Shown here: in pieces, positions 18,357-26,292 of the stretch
How the letters are laid out: each line of letters starts with the position of its first letter
Position numbering within the stretch: the first letter of the stretch is position 1
From: a virus
Strand: one strand, 5' to 3'
Virus record (IMG/VR): IMGVR_UViG_3300047284_000516
Coordinates: 1 to 64,000 of that record
Length of the DNA: 64,000 nucleotides
Translations under genes and position numbers: made by a program
The notes under the pieces: generated by a model
Told to the model about the DNA's origin: nothing
The model's database searches: none
What the model saw: the letters and a program-made list of their open reading frames with translations, nothing else

Positions 18357-20071
18357 TTACATTTAACACCATCAAGTGGAAGAATTTTCTCTCGACGGGC
18401 AATGCTTTTACGGAAATAAATTTAAATTCACATCGAACATCATTAATTGTTGGTAATAATGGAGCAGGTAAGTCCACTATTTTAGATGCTTTGTGCTTTG
18501 CCCTATATGGTAAACCGTTTAGAAAGATTAACAAACCACAACTCCTCAATTCCATCAATGGAAAAGAATGTGTGGTTGAAATTGAATTTAGTGCTCACAA
18601 TAAAACATTTAAGGTTGTTCGTGGAATAAAGCCCAATATATTCAAGATCTTCCAGAATGGGGAAGTTATTAATCAACATGCTGATATGAAAGATTATCAA
18701 GAGTATTTGGAAAAGCAAGTACTGAAGATGAATTTCAAATCGTTTTCACAAATTGTGATTCTTGGAAGTGCATCCTTCGTTCCATTTATGCAGTTGTCTG
18801 CTGCCAATCGTAGAGAGATTATCGAAGATCTTTTGGATATTCAAATCTTTACTACAATGAATATTCTATTGAAGGAAAAGCTATCCCTTCACAAGGAACA
18901 TCTAACGAGTCTAGAATATAAGATTAAAAATCTCGAAGATCAAATAGAGATTGAAAAAAGGCATAACGACGATATTAAGGAATCAAAGGATGCCTCGATT
19001 AGTCAGAAGCAAAAGCAGATAGGGGATTTGCTAGCAGATAATCAGCTACTTTCAACTAAGGTTCAGGAGTTAATTGATCAGGTCAATCAATACAATCAGC
19101 AGCTCACACAAGAGACAGAAGCTGAAGATAAGCTAGACAAGTATGATAAAATGCATAGGACATGCATCACCAAATATACGCACCTCAAAAAAGAATTGAC
19201 GTTCTTTGAGGAGCATGATCAGTGTCCTTCGTGCAAGCAACCTATTCTCTCTGCATACAAAGATACTATTTTAGAAAACGATCGGGAGCAATTGAAGCAG
19301 TATGCTGAGGCAAAGCAAAAGCTGGAGCAGAAAAAGGCTAAAGTGGAGCAGCTAATTGATAGTTTTGCAGCCTTGCATAAGAAAATCAATCATCTACAGC
19401 AACAGATAGCTGACTATAATAACAAATCAACTCTCAACAATCGAATGATCGATATGATTAATAAGGATATCGAATCGTTAAAAGTTAACGAAGACCATCA
19501 TCAAAAAAATCAAAAGACAATAAAGGCACTACAAATTCAGCTTCGCAGTGTTGGAAATGAACGAGAGGATGCAGGAGAGCACAAGCGTATGCTTGATCTA
19601 GCTGCTACACTTCTCAGAGATGGTGGTATAAAGACTAAAATTATTAAGCAATATGTTCCAATTATCAATCAGTTGATTAATAAGTATCTAACATCAATGG
19701 ATTTCTTTGTCAATTTTGAATTGGATGAGAATTTCAATGAAACAATTAAGTCCAGATTTAGAGATGATTTTAGTTATGAGTCTTTTTCAGAGGGGGAAAA
19801 ATCAAGATTGGATCTAGCATTGCTGTTTACTTGGAGAGCAATTGCAAAGATGAGAAACTCGGCGAGTACCAATCTTCTAATATTGGATGAGGTATTTGAT
19901 GGTTCGTTGGATGGAACCGGTAATGATGAACTCTTGAAGATTTTAGACAGTCTGTCTCATGGTAACAACGTATTTGTTATCTCTCATAGAACCGATGCAA
20001 TGTTGGATAAGTTTGAGAGAGTTCTCAAGTTTGAAAAGCATAAAAATTTCTCTAGGATTGTTGAAGCATGA
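18353..20071 (+). CDS. 46: Recombination endonuclease subunit gp46 (Rad50-like)
   Basis: A 572-residue SMC-type ATPase. It has the Walker A motif VGNNGAGKST near residue 35, two long coiled coils (about 180-270 and 310-400) joined by a zinc hook CPSC near residue 290, the signature SFSEGEKSRLDLAL near 480, and Walker B LLILDEVFDGSLD near 510. It powers the gp47 nuclease. It is joined to genes 47 and def by ATGA overlaps on both sides. Confidence 0.96.
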   Translation: MITFNTIKWKNFLSTGNAFTEINLNSHRTSLIVGNNGAGKSTILDALCFALYGKPFRKINKPQLLNSINGKECVVEIEFSAHNKTFKVVRGIKPNIFKIFQNGEVINQHADMKDYQEYLEKQVLKMNFKSFSQIVILGSASFVPFMQLSAANRREIIEDLLDIQIFTTMNILLKEKLSLHKEHLTSLEYKIKNLEDQIEIEKRHNDDIKESKDASISQKQKQIGDLLADNQLLSTKVQELIDQVNQYNQQLTQETEAEDKLDKYDKMHRTCITKYTHLKKELTFFEEHDQCPSCKQPILSAYKDTILENDREQLKQYAEAKQKLEQKKAKVEQLIDSFAALHKKINHLQQQIADYNNKSTLNNRMIDMINKDIESLKVNEDHHQKNQKTIKALQIQLRSVGNEREDAGEHKRMLDLAATLLRDGGIKTKIIKQYVPIINQLINKYLTSMDFFVNFELDENFNETIKSRFRDDFSYESFSEGEKSRLDLALLFTWRAIAKMRNSASTNLLILDEVFDGSLDGTGNDELLKILDSLSHGNNVFVISHRTDAMLDKFERVLKFEKHKNFSRIVEA

Positions 20072-20571
20072 CTTTTAAAATTGTACATCACACGCACCCA
20101 CTACTATCACAGAAACTTGAGTCATTTGACTTTCTCGATCCTCCTGTAGATCCAATAGAATTTGCAAAGGAACTATTTGAAACAATGATTGAAAGTGAAG
20201 CTATTGGCCTTGCAGCTAATCAATGTGGGTTCCCCTATAGGGTGTTCTGTATTAAATCCAATCCCGGTATTGTTTGTTATAATCCTAGGATAGTAGATTC
20301 TTCTACAAAAGAGGTCTTGTTGGATGAGGGGTGCGTATCCTATCCCAAATTATTTTTAAAGGTTAAACGACCACAAACTATTAAGGTTAGATACGATGAA
20401 CCGAATGGTAATACTGTAACAACAAAGTTTACTGGAATTACAGCAAGAGTATTTCTCCACGAGTATGATCATCTTGAGGGGATCAATTTCACAAGACGTT
20501 CAAATCGAATTCACTTGGACAGAGCACTTCGCCAGCAAAAATGGTTACTCCGTCACACTAAGCATGCTTAA
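20068..20571 (+). CDS. def: Peptide deformylase
   Basis: A 167-residue enzyme with all three deformylase motifs: GLAANQ (residues about 48-53), EGCVS (about 87-91) and HEYDHLEG (about 131-138), giving the Cys and two His metal ligands and the catalytic Glu. It removes the formyl group from new proteins. Phage deformylases are known from marine T4-like phages, where they are shorter at the C-terminus like this one. The ATGA overlap with gene 46 ties it to the recombination operon. It is probably active. Confidence 0.95.
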   Translation: MTFKIVHHTHPLLSQKLESFDFLDPPVDPIEFAKELFETMIESEAIGLAANQCGFPYRVFCIKSNPGIVCYNPRIVDSSTKEVLLDEGCVSYPKLFLKVKRPQTIKVRYDEPNGNTVTTKFTGITARVFLHEYDHLEGINFTRRSNRIHLDRALRQQKWLLRHTKHA

Positions 20572-20725
20572 AGCGGCATGGAGGTTATGGGCAAAGGCTT
20601 TGGGAGAGAAGGCATCCCCAGATAATAAAGAAGCAGACCTTGTTGCTTGTATTAGAACAATAATTGTAGTAACATATCTTATGACTAACATTGTTATTGT
20701 AGCAGGGGTCATACATCATTGGTAA
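20564..20725 (+). CDS. Small membrane protein
   Basis: A 53-residue protein starting MLKAAWRLWAKALGEKA, with one transmembrane helix at residues about 28-50 (IRTIIVVTYLMTNIVIVAGV) and ending IHHW. Start at ATG 20564 overlaps the deformylase stop by eight bases. I have the impression that closely similar proteins occur in marine T4-like phages, always unannotated. The amphipathic Trp-rich N-terminus may lie on the membrane surface. Function unknown. Confidence 0.68.
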   Translation: MLKAAWRLWAKALGEKASPDNKEADLVACIRTIIVVTYLMTNIVIVAGVIHHW

Positions 20726-20735
20726 GGAACAAAAA

Positions 20736-21584
20736 ATGGCTAAACTAAAAGTATCAGAGTTGTTTTACTCTTTGCAGGGCGAGGGAAGATATATGGGTAT
20801 CCCCTCTATCTTCCTCAGAACATATGGATGCAACTTCACGTGCTCTGGATTTGGTATGGGTCTTGGAGAGAAAAGTGAAGAGCGATTGCAAATTGTAGCA
20901 GAAAATTATAAATCATATAAAGATTTACCACTTGTTCATACTGGCTGTGACAGCTATGCTTCATGGGATCCAAGGTTCAAACATCTATCACCAATGTTGG
21001 AAACTTCTGCAGTAGTGGATAGTATTAAGCAGATACTTCCTGGTAATCGTTGGGGAGACGTTCATTTGGTGATTACTGGTGGCGAGCCTCTTTTAGGTTG
21101 GCAACGCTCATATCCTGAGCTTTTGGATGACCCGAGAAACAAAGATCTACAAGAGATCACATTTGAGACGAACGGTTCACAATATCTTACACCAGAATTT
21201 GAGAAGTATCTTTTCGAAGAATGGACTCGCCACGGTAGAGATTACCAGAAGTTGACATTCTCCGTATCTCCTAAACTATCTGTATCAGGGGAACGGTGGG
21301 AGGATGCTATCAAGCCAGAAGTTATTAAACAGTATGAGACGGTTGGATACACATACTTGAAGTTTGTTGTAGCTAGTAAGTATGATGTATCTGAAGCGGA
21401 AAATGCAGTGAATGAATATCGCAAAGTTGGCTTTGGTGGTCCAGTTTATCTCATGCCCTGCGGTGGCACTGAGCAACTTTATGAACTCAATAAAACACAA
21501 GTAGCTGAACATGCAATGAAGTTGGGATGGCGATATTCCGATAGACTACAGATTCCACTCTTTAAAAATGCATGGGGTACATGA
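20736..21584 (+). CDS. queE: QueE: 7-carboxy-7-deazaguanine synthase (radical SAM)
   Basis: A 282-residue radical SAM enzyme that converts 6-carboxytetrahydropterin to 7-carboxy-7-deazaguanine. It opens with SELFYSLQGEGRYMGIPSIF, standard for QueE. The cluster cysteines appear as C32-x3-C36 and then C71 in HTGCDSYASW after a 34-residue insert, the layout of phage QueE. ITGGEPLLGWQ (SAM-binding GGEP) lies near residue 110 and ETNGS near 145. First gene of the 7-deazaguanine cluster; its stop overlaps the phosphoribosyltransferase start. Confidence 0.93.
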   Translation: MAKLKVSELFYSLQGEGRYMGIPSIFLRTYGCNFTCSGFGMGLGEKSEERLQIVAENYKSYKDLPLVHTGCDSYASWDPRFKHLSPMLETSAVVDSIKQILPGNRWGDVHLVITGGEPLLGWQRSYPELLDDPRNKDLQEITFETNGSQYLTPEFEKYLFEEWTRHGRDYQKLTFSVSPKLSVSGERWEDAIKPEVIKQYETVGYTYLKFVVASKYDVSEAENAVNEYRKVGFGGPVYLMPCGGTEQLYELNKTQVAEHAMKLGWRYSDRLQIPLFKNAWGT

Positions 21585-22018
21585 TGGCATACAAATATTC
21601 ATTTCATGACTATAGTAATGATATTTTAAATCTTTACAGAAAGATTGTGGACTCTGGAACAAAATACGATTTGGTGGTTGGGGTTGCCCGAGGAGGCGTT
21701 ATTCCAGCAGTGCATTTATCCCATCTTCTTGAGGTTCCATATGCTACTCTTCAGTGGTCTACAGCAAAGGATCGGGTACAGGAGAGGAGTAATCCGCATA
21801 TTATGTGTGCTAAAGGTCCTGTTCTGATTGTCGATGATATTGTAGATGATGGTGGCACAATGAGAGGTATTATGGAGTCATATCCCCAATGTGATACCGC
21901 TTCTTTGTTACTGAATGTAACCAATAGATATAATGTGGTTCCGACATTCACATCATGGAGTTTTAGTAGAGAGGATGTTCCTCAATGGATTGATTTTTGG
22001 TGGGAGACTATTGCATGA
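21581..22018 (+). CDS. Xanthine/guanine-type phosphoribosyltransferase
   Basis: A 145-residue type I phosphoribosyltransferase. The PRPP-binding loop VLIVDDIVDDGGTM is at about residues 83-96 and the early loop GVARGGVIPAVHLS at about 36-49, as in Gpt-type enzymes. Such enzymes attach purine bases to PRPP. Between QueE and QueD it could salvage guanine or act on a deazapurine base, which is inference. Two ATGs (21581, 21584) compete; the first gives the ATGA overlap used throughout this operon. Confidence 0.82.
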   Translation: MMAYKYSFHDYSNDILNLYRKIVDSGTKYDLVVGVARGGVIPAVHLSHLLEVPYATLQWSTAKDRVQERSNPHIMCAKGPVLIVDDIVDDGGTMRGIMESYPQCDTASLLLNVTNRYNVVPTFTSWSFSREDVPQWIDFWWETIA

Positions 22019-22521
22019 CAACAAAAGTAACAAGGCATTACAAGTACGTTTCAACAAAAGAATATCATGACGCATTTCCATGTGCATATAGGCAGTGGAG
22101 AGCGGATAGTCATTGCAACTTGATTCATGGATATAGTTTTTCCATGAAGTTCTTTTTTGGTACGGATGATTTGGATGTGCGTAACTGGGCAGCAGATTAT
22201 GGGGGTCTAAAGGAGTTGAAAAAGATCCTTGAGGATCAGTTTGATCATACCCTTTTAGTATCGGAAGATGATCCAGAGCTCGAGACATACAAATTATTGC
22301 AGCAAAAGAATATGGCAAAGCTAACAATTCTTCCAAAGCTCGGATGCGAGGGTCTAGCAGATATGCTATACAAATATGTTAATGGTGTATACATTCCAGA
22401 TATGTGGGGTCCGGGTGAAGCAGAGCGTCTCTGGTGCTTCAGAGTAGAGGTTAGAGAGACGCAGACCAATATGGCTTTCAGACAGGGTCATAGAGAATGG
22501 GGGGAAAACCTTCTTGATTGA
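22015..22521 (+). CDS. queD: QueD-like 6-carboxytetrahydropterin synthase
   Basis: A 168-residue T-fold protein beginning MTTKVTRHYKYVSTKEYHD. The catalytic-Cys block reads SHCNLIHGYSF, and FDHTLLVSEDDPE gives the usual Asp-His pair. QueD turns dihydroneopterin triphosphate into 6-carboxytetrahydropterin. Compared with E. coli QueD, the first zinc His (AAHRL) appears as Tyr in PCAYRQW and HGH reads HGYS, so metal binding looks altered. HGY is, I believe, normal for this subfamily, while the CAY is less clear. ATGA overlap with the phosphoribosyltransferase. Confidence 0.85.
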   Translation: MTTKVTRHYKYVSTKEYHDAFPCAYRQWRADSHCNLIHGYSFSMKFFFGTDDLDVRNWAADYGGLKELKKILEDQFDHTLLVSEDDPELETYKLLQQKNMAKLTILPKLGCEGLADMLYKYVNGVYIPDMWGPGEAERLWCFRVEVRETQTNMAFRQGHREWGENLLD

Positions 22522-22534
22522 TTGTAAGGCGTTT

Positions 22535-23197
22535 ATGATTGTTGTAAAAGACAATCACGTCTCGCAATTCTATTCAAAGGTATGTATTCCTTCTTGGGAG
22601 AACAGGGGTGTGGATGTGCAGCTGTGGCAGGCCTCTACACCCCTTACTATAGACAAACGTCTTAGATTTGCTCCCATGACTACAATCAAGTACAGATCAC
22701 TTGGTATATCAAAAGAACTCACACCCACAGAACGGGCAGTATGGTCAAGCCACTTTAGAATGTGGGAACACTGCATTAATATCAATCAACCAATACTCGT
22801 ATTAGAGCATGATAGTTTTTGCATCAACATCGATCATTTAACCATACAACCACAAGCGTTTGTAACATATGATAAGGGAGCAATGGGCTGCTATATCATA
22901 CGACCGGAGTTTGCTAGGGTGTTAGTTGAGGATGCTATCAAGATTAGAATAGATTGTGGACCACTGGGATATGTAAAGTGGCGATCAGAAATACACAAAA
23001 TACCGATTATTACAGCCGAACACCCCTCATACAAAATGGTTTCGAACCAAGTATATTGTCCAGACTATGGACGTACTGTTGATCACTACACGGGAACAGA
23101 CGCTAAGAATCATATGCATCGATTCAATAAATTTGGATATCTTTTTGTAGATAGAAAAGGAAATGTTGACCTTAACCGAGTGATTGAGGTATTATGA
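22535..23197 (+). CDS. GT25-like glycosyltransferase
   Basis: A 220-residue protein resembling LPS-type glycosyltransferase family 25. MIVVKDNHVSQFYSKVCIPSW opens like the GT25 N-terminus (seen in parts), and LTPTERAVWSSHFRMWEHC with ILVLEHDSF is the core signature. Start taken at ATG 22535, which has AAGG seven bases upstream; an in-frame TTG lies at 22514. It sits between queD and folE, so it may belong to the DNA-modification cluster rather than to surface sugar synthesis. The donor and acceptor are unknown. Confidence 0.75.
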   Translation: MIVVKDNHVSQFYSKVCIPSWENRGVDVQLWQASTPLTIDKRLRFAPMTTIKYRSLGISKELTPTERAVWSSHFRMWEHCININQPILVLEHDSFCINIDHLTIQPQAFVTYDKGAMGCYIIRPEFARVLVEDAIKIRIDCGPLGYVKWRSEIHKIPIITAEHPSYKMVSNQVYCPDYGRTVDHYTGTDAKNHMHRFNKFGYLFVDRKGNVDLNRVIEVL

Positions 23198-23218
23198 GTT
23201 ATATTTTATGGAGGTAGT

Positions 23219-23902
23219 ATGGAAAAACACTTGTCGGAAGTAATTAGAGATCGTCTCAAGCAAAACAATAAGAGATACTTTGCTAGCGACAATATTTCTG
23301 ATTATATCACTGAAGATGAACAGAAGCAATTGGTTGAGGAGCTAACAGTAAAGTTTGAAGGGGTATTAGACTCGTTGATTATCGATAGAGAGAATGATCC
23401 CAATAGTCACGGCACTGCAAAGCGTCTCGCTAAAATGTATGTCTATGAACTAATGGAGGGTCGTTATTCTCCAATGCCTGATGTTACAGCGTTTCCAAAT
23501 CAAGGAGCGGATCGCTTTGAGGGAATGCTGGTAGTGAGGGCAGAGCTTGTGTCTATGTGTAGCCATCACCATCAGCCAGTTAAGGGGGTAGCAATTATCG
23601 GTATCATTCCTACAGGAGAAGTGATTGGCCTGTCCAAGTATGCGAGGATTGCTCAGTGGTGTGCTCGTAGAGGAACACTGCAAGAAGAGCTTGCCAATCA
23701 GATTGCTAAAGAAATTATGAATGCAACGGATACAGAGAATGTGGCTGTCCACTTAGACATGATTCATGGGTGTATGGAGAACCGAGGAGTGATGGCTCAT
23801 TCTAGCCAGACTCAAGCTACTGTGGTTCATGGGTTGTTTCACAACGATTCGGTCAAGGCTGAGTTTTTATCTCACGTCGATCGGCAGCTTTTAAGACGAT
23901 AA
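23219..23902 (+). CDS. folE: GTP cyclohydrolase I FolE
   Basis: A 227-residue enzyme making dihydroneopterin triphosphate from GTP, the first step toward 7-deazaguanines. Zinc-site blocks are visible: SMCSHHHQPVKG near residue 110 and HGCMENRGVMAHSSQT near 180, with IGLSKYARIAQWCARR between. The ribosome site GGAGG is strong. The 3' end overlaps by 50 bases the 3' end of the HNH gene on the other strand. This is the phage-type FolE with CSHHH in place of the bacterial CEHH block. Confidence 0.94.
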   Translation: MEKHLSEVIRDRLKQNNKRYFASDNISDYITEDEQKQLVEELTVKFEGVLDSLIIDRENDPNSHGTAKRLAKMYVYELMEGRYSPMPDVTAFPNQGADRFEGMLVVRAELVSMCSHHHQPVKGVAIIGIIPTGEVIGLSKYARIAQWCARRGTLQEELANQIAKEIMNATDTENVAVHLDMIHGCMENRGVMAHSSQTQATVVHGLFHNDSVKAEFLSHVDRQLLRR

Positions 23903-24485
23903 AGGAGCCATCCTCGCATGAGCTTATCATTTTTTTCATTTCGTAATCGGATAGTTGATAAGCTCTTGCTGCAGCTCTTAATGAATAAAAATAGCCATTA
24001 GGTGTTTTGACGTGGTTGGAATGTGGTCTGTTTTTAAGGTATTTTTCTTTTGATTCTTTTCTAAACATTGGATTGTGTTCTGTCATTCTTTTCTTTACTA
24101 TTTGTTTAACCTTTTCAGAAGCAAAAATATTATCCTTACCTTTTTTATATGTCCCTTTGCGTTTTCTTGTTTGAACACCTTTAAAATGGCTTTCTTTGCT
24201 CCAGCCCGGAGGAGGAACATGAAAGGATTTATCAAATAATTTATAAGCCCACATCATTTTGTGTTTATTTTGGCCTTCAGTAAATTTTATAAGTAAAAGA
24301 TGTGCTAGTTTGTGTTCTCGGAATGTTAACAGTACGATATTTTCTTCATCGTCGTTGCCACCCAGTGACCTTGGAATTATGTGGTGGAATTGCTGGTCGT
24401 CACCTTTAACTTTAACACGTCGTTGACTTTTAGCTCTTTCTATTAGAAGATTGTAGTGTTTTAGATATTTGTTTGTTGTGAACAT
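23853..24485 (-). CDS. HNH homing endonuclease (free-standing)
   Basis: The only clear minus-strand gene. The 210-residue protein starts at ATG 24485 (MFTTNKYLKHYNLLIERA); an in-frame TTG lies 15 bases upstream. The HNH core is FHHIIPRSLGGNDDEENIVLL, here in two parts, followed by FREHKLAHLLL. The middle is Lys-rich, and the C-terminus (YFYSLRAAARAYQLSDYEM) resembles NUMOD-type DNA-binding modules. Such genes are mobile and spread by cutting phages that lack them. Only a weak ribosome site is seen. Its tail overlaps folE by 50 bases. Confidence 0.88.
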   Translation of the reverse strand: MFTTNKYLKHYNLLIERAKSQRRVKVKGDDQQFHHIIPRSLGGNDDEENIVLLTFREHKLAHLLLIKFTEGQNKHKMMWAYKLFDKSFHVPPPGWSKESHFKGVQTRKRKGTYKKGKDNIFASEKVKQIVKKRMTEHNPMFRKESKEKYLKNRPHSNHVKTPNGYFYSLRAAARAYQLSDYEMKKMISSCEDGSFIVLKAADRREIKTQP

Positions 24486-24539
24486 AATGGCTGCATCCAA
24501 AAGGTTGTATGTAAACTATTTATAAAAAGAGGTGTTAAG

Positions 24540-24899
24540 ATGCAAATCGCTAACAAAAAATTTATTTGGGTTACGTTTCAACGAGAAGGTATACACAACT
24601 ATCCTATGGCTCCAGAGGGAGTGGAGTTTCTTAAATACCCACATCGTCATATATTTCATTTCAGAGTAGAACTGGAAGTATTTCATGATGATCGTGATGT
24701 GGAGTTTATTTTATTTAAACGAGAATTGGAAGCCATGTTTAATCAAAAGGGCATGCAGTTTGACTTTAAATCATGTGAAATGCTAGCAGATGATATCGCC
24801 AAGTATGTAAAGGAGCATTATCCTAATCGGGATTTAGTTGTCGAAGTCAGTGAAGATGGGGAAAATGGATGTCGTAACTACTATCAAGGAGTACAGTGA
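24540..24899 (+). CDS. Conserved phage protein, T-fold/QueD-like
   Basis: A 119-residue protein: KFIWVTFQREGIHNYP, HRHIFHFRVELEVFHDDRD, MQFDFKSCEMLADDIAKYV and VVEVSEDGENGC. I recognise this as a protein often found near nucleotide-modification genes in phages, always unnamed. Its length and strand-His-rich-strand layout resemble the T-fold of QueD and pterin synthases, which is my inference. It sits just before the dpdA-like gene and is joined to it by TGATG. A late-promoter-like TATAAAAA (24521) precedes it, with only weak support. Confidence 0.72.
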   Translation: MQIANKKFIWVTFQREGIHNYPMAPEGVEFLKYPHRHIFHFRVELEVFHDDRDVEFILFKRELEAMFNQKGMQFDFKSCEMLADDIAKYVKEHYPNRDLVVEVSEDGENGCRNYYQGVQ

Positions 24900-25741
24900 T
24901 GGCTTCGCCAATTAATTTCTGTCATATCGCACCTATTCCTCATTTGAAGGATTTTGTATCAACGAACAATGTTCATCTTACTCTTGCTCATTTAGTAGAA
25001 ACCAGTGATGAATATGCAGATTTCTATCATAACCGAAAGTCTGGCCAGGTTATTATGGATAATAGTGCATTTGAAATGTACAAGCAAGGTCGACCAATGT
25101 ATGATCCAAGTAAGCTGATTGATATGGCCCGAAGGTGTCGAGCAGATTATATTGTTATGTCAGATTATCCGGGAGAGTCTTGGCTAAAGACTAAGCACGC
25201 AGCTCAAGAATTAATTCCTCAGATCAAACAAGCTGGATTCAAGACATTCTATGTTCCTCAAAGTGAGCCAGGGCATCTCGAAGGGTACATTGCTTCTTTA
25301 GTCTGGGCGTTAGAAGATGGTGATGTGGATATGATTGGTCTTTCAATTCTCGGTGTACCTATGGCTATGGGAATCAAGCAGGATCACAACAAAGCATATT
25401 TTGCTCAAAGATTCCTCAGTCGTTGGCGATTGTTTCAGATTCTTGATCAGCGTGGGTATCTCTCACACACTGAAAGAGCAACTAAGCGCTTTCATTGCCT
25501 TGGAATGCAGGATGGACCCAATGAGATCTTGCTGCTGAAGCCATGGGCTCAGCACATCTACTCTTGGGATTCTAGTGCTGCTGTATGGGCAGGATTGAAT
25601 TATATTAAGTTTGATAGTTCACCTACGGGCTTGATGCATGGAAAGTATGAAGCGGAGGTTGATTTTAACTTCAAAGCAAGTCCAGCAACCATTAAACATG
25701 TGATGCGTAACATTAATTACATTAACAGTCTATGCGCATAA
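24899..25741 (+). CDS. dpdA: DpdA-like DNA guanine transglycosylase
   Basis: A 280-residue TIM-barrel protein resembling tRNA-guanine transglycosylases and the phage DpdA family, which swaps guanine in DNA for a 7-deazaguanine. Candidate active-site aspartates are D54 in IMDNSAFE, D89 in VMSDYPGE and D224 in HIYSWDSSAAVW, the last matching the TGT nucleophile. RFHCLGMQDGPNEI precedes it as in the TGT GxG region. It lacks the TGT C-terminal zinc site. Context with FolE, QueD and QueE strongly supports the role. ATG 24899 preferred over GTG 24896. Confidence 0.78.
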   Translation: MASPINFCHIAPIPHLKDFVSTNNVHLTLAHLVETSDEYADFYHNRKSGQVIMDNSAFEMYKQGRPMYDPSKLIDMARRCRADYIVMSDYPGESWLKTKHAAQELIPQIKQAGFKTFYVPQSEPGHLEGYIASLVWALEDGDVDMIGLSILGVPMAMGIKQDHNKAYFAQRFLSRWRLFQILDQRGYLSHTERATKRFHCLGMQDGPNEILLLKPWAQHIYSWDSSAAVWAGLNYIKFDSSPTGLMHGKYEAEVDFNFKASPATIKHVMRNINYINSLCA

Positions 25742-26292
25742 TTGCTCTCTCCGGTCCCAAAGGTTCTGGGAAAGATACTATTGGTCGTCTACTAATGGAC
25801 ATGTATCCCGGTACACGAACGGTGGCATTTGCTGACCCCATTAAGAAGAAGATCCAGCAGTTTTTTGAACTCAATAGTGATGATCAAGAACAGTATGATT
25901 TGTTTAAGCGTACACGAATCTCATATCAGCTGCCAGGTTACCTAACACACACTATTGAAGGTAGACATCTAGTACGGGAGATTGGTATGCTGATGAGATC
26001 ATATGATCCAGATCAGTTTACAACATATGTGCGAGCCCAGATCATGCAATATCCAGATACATTATGGGTTATCACAGATCTACGGTTTGATAATGAGATT
26101 GCAATGCTTACGGAAATGAATGCAAAGTTTGTAAGAGTGATTCGTAAGCATTACGAATATGATGGCCATATAACGGAACAGCCTATACTATCGCAAGATA
26201 ATTGTGATTATATTATTAACAATAACTCAAACATTGAAGCAATGAAATTTCAGCTTCGTGAGATGGTTGAGTCCTTTTGGGAGACAGAATGA
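25732..26292 (+). CDS. Deoxynucleoside monophosphate kinase
   Basis: A 186-residue P-loop kinase with GPKGSGKDTIGRLL at residues about 8-21 and the adenylate-kinase-like VAFADPIKKKIQ. The Asp-containing strand is VITDLRFDNE near 120. It resembles T4 gene 1 dNMP kinase, which phosphorylates dTMP, dGMP and hydroxymethyl-dCMP. Placed after dpdA and before the dUTPase-like gene, it serves nucleotide supply or handles modified nucleotides. It overlaps dpdA by ten bases. Confidence 0.85.
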   Translation: MRIIALSGPKGSGKDTIGRLLMDMYPGTRTVAFADPIKKKIQQFFELNSDDQEQYDLFKRTRISYQLPGYLTHTIEGRHLVREIGMLMRSYDPDQFTTYVRAQIMQYPDTLWVITDLRFDNEIAMLTEMNAKFVRVIRKHYEYDGHITEQPILSQDNCDYIINNNSNIEAMKFQLREMVESFWETE

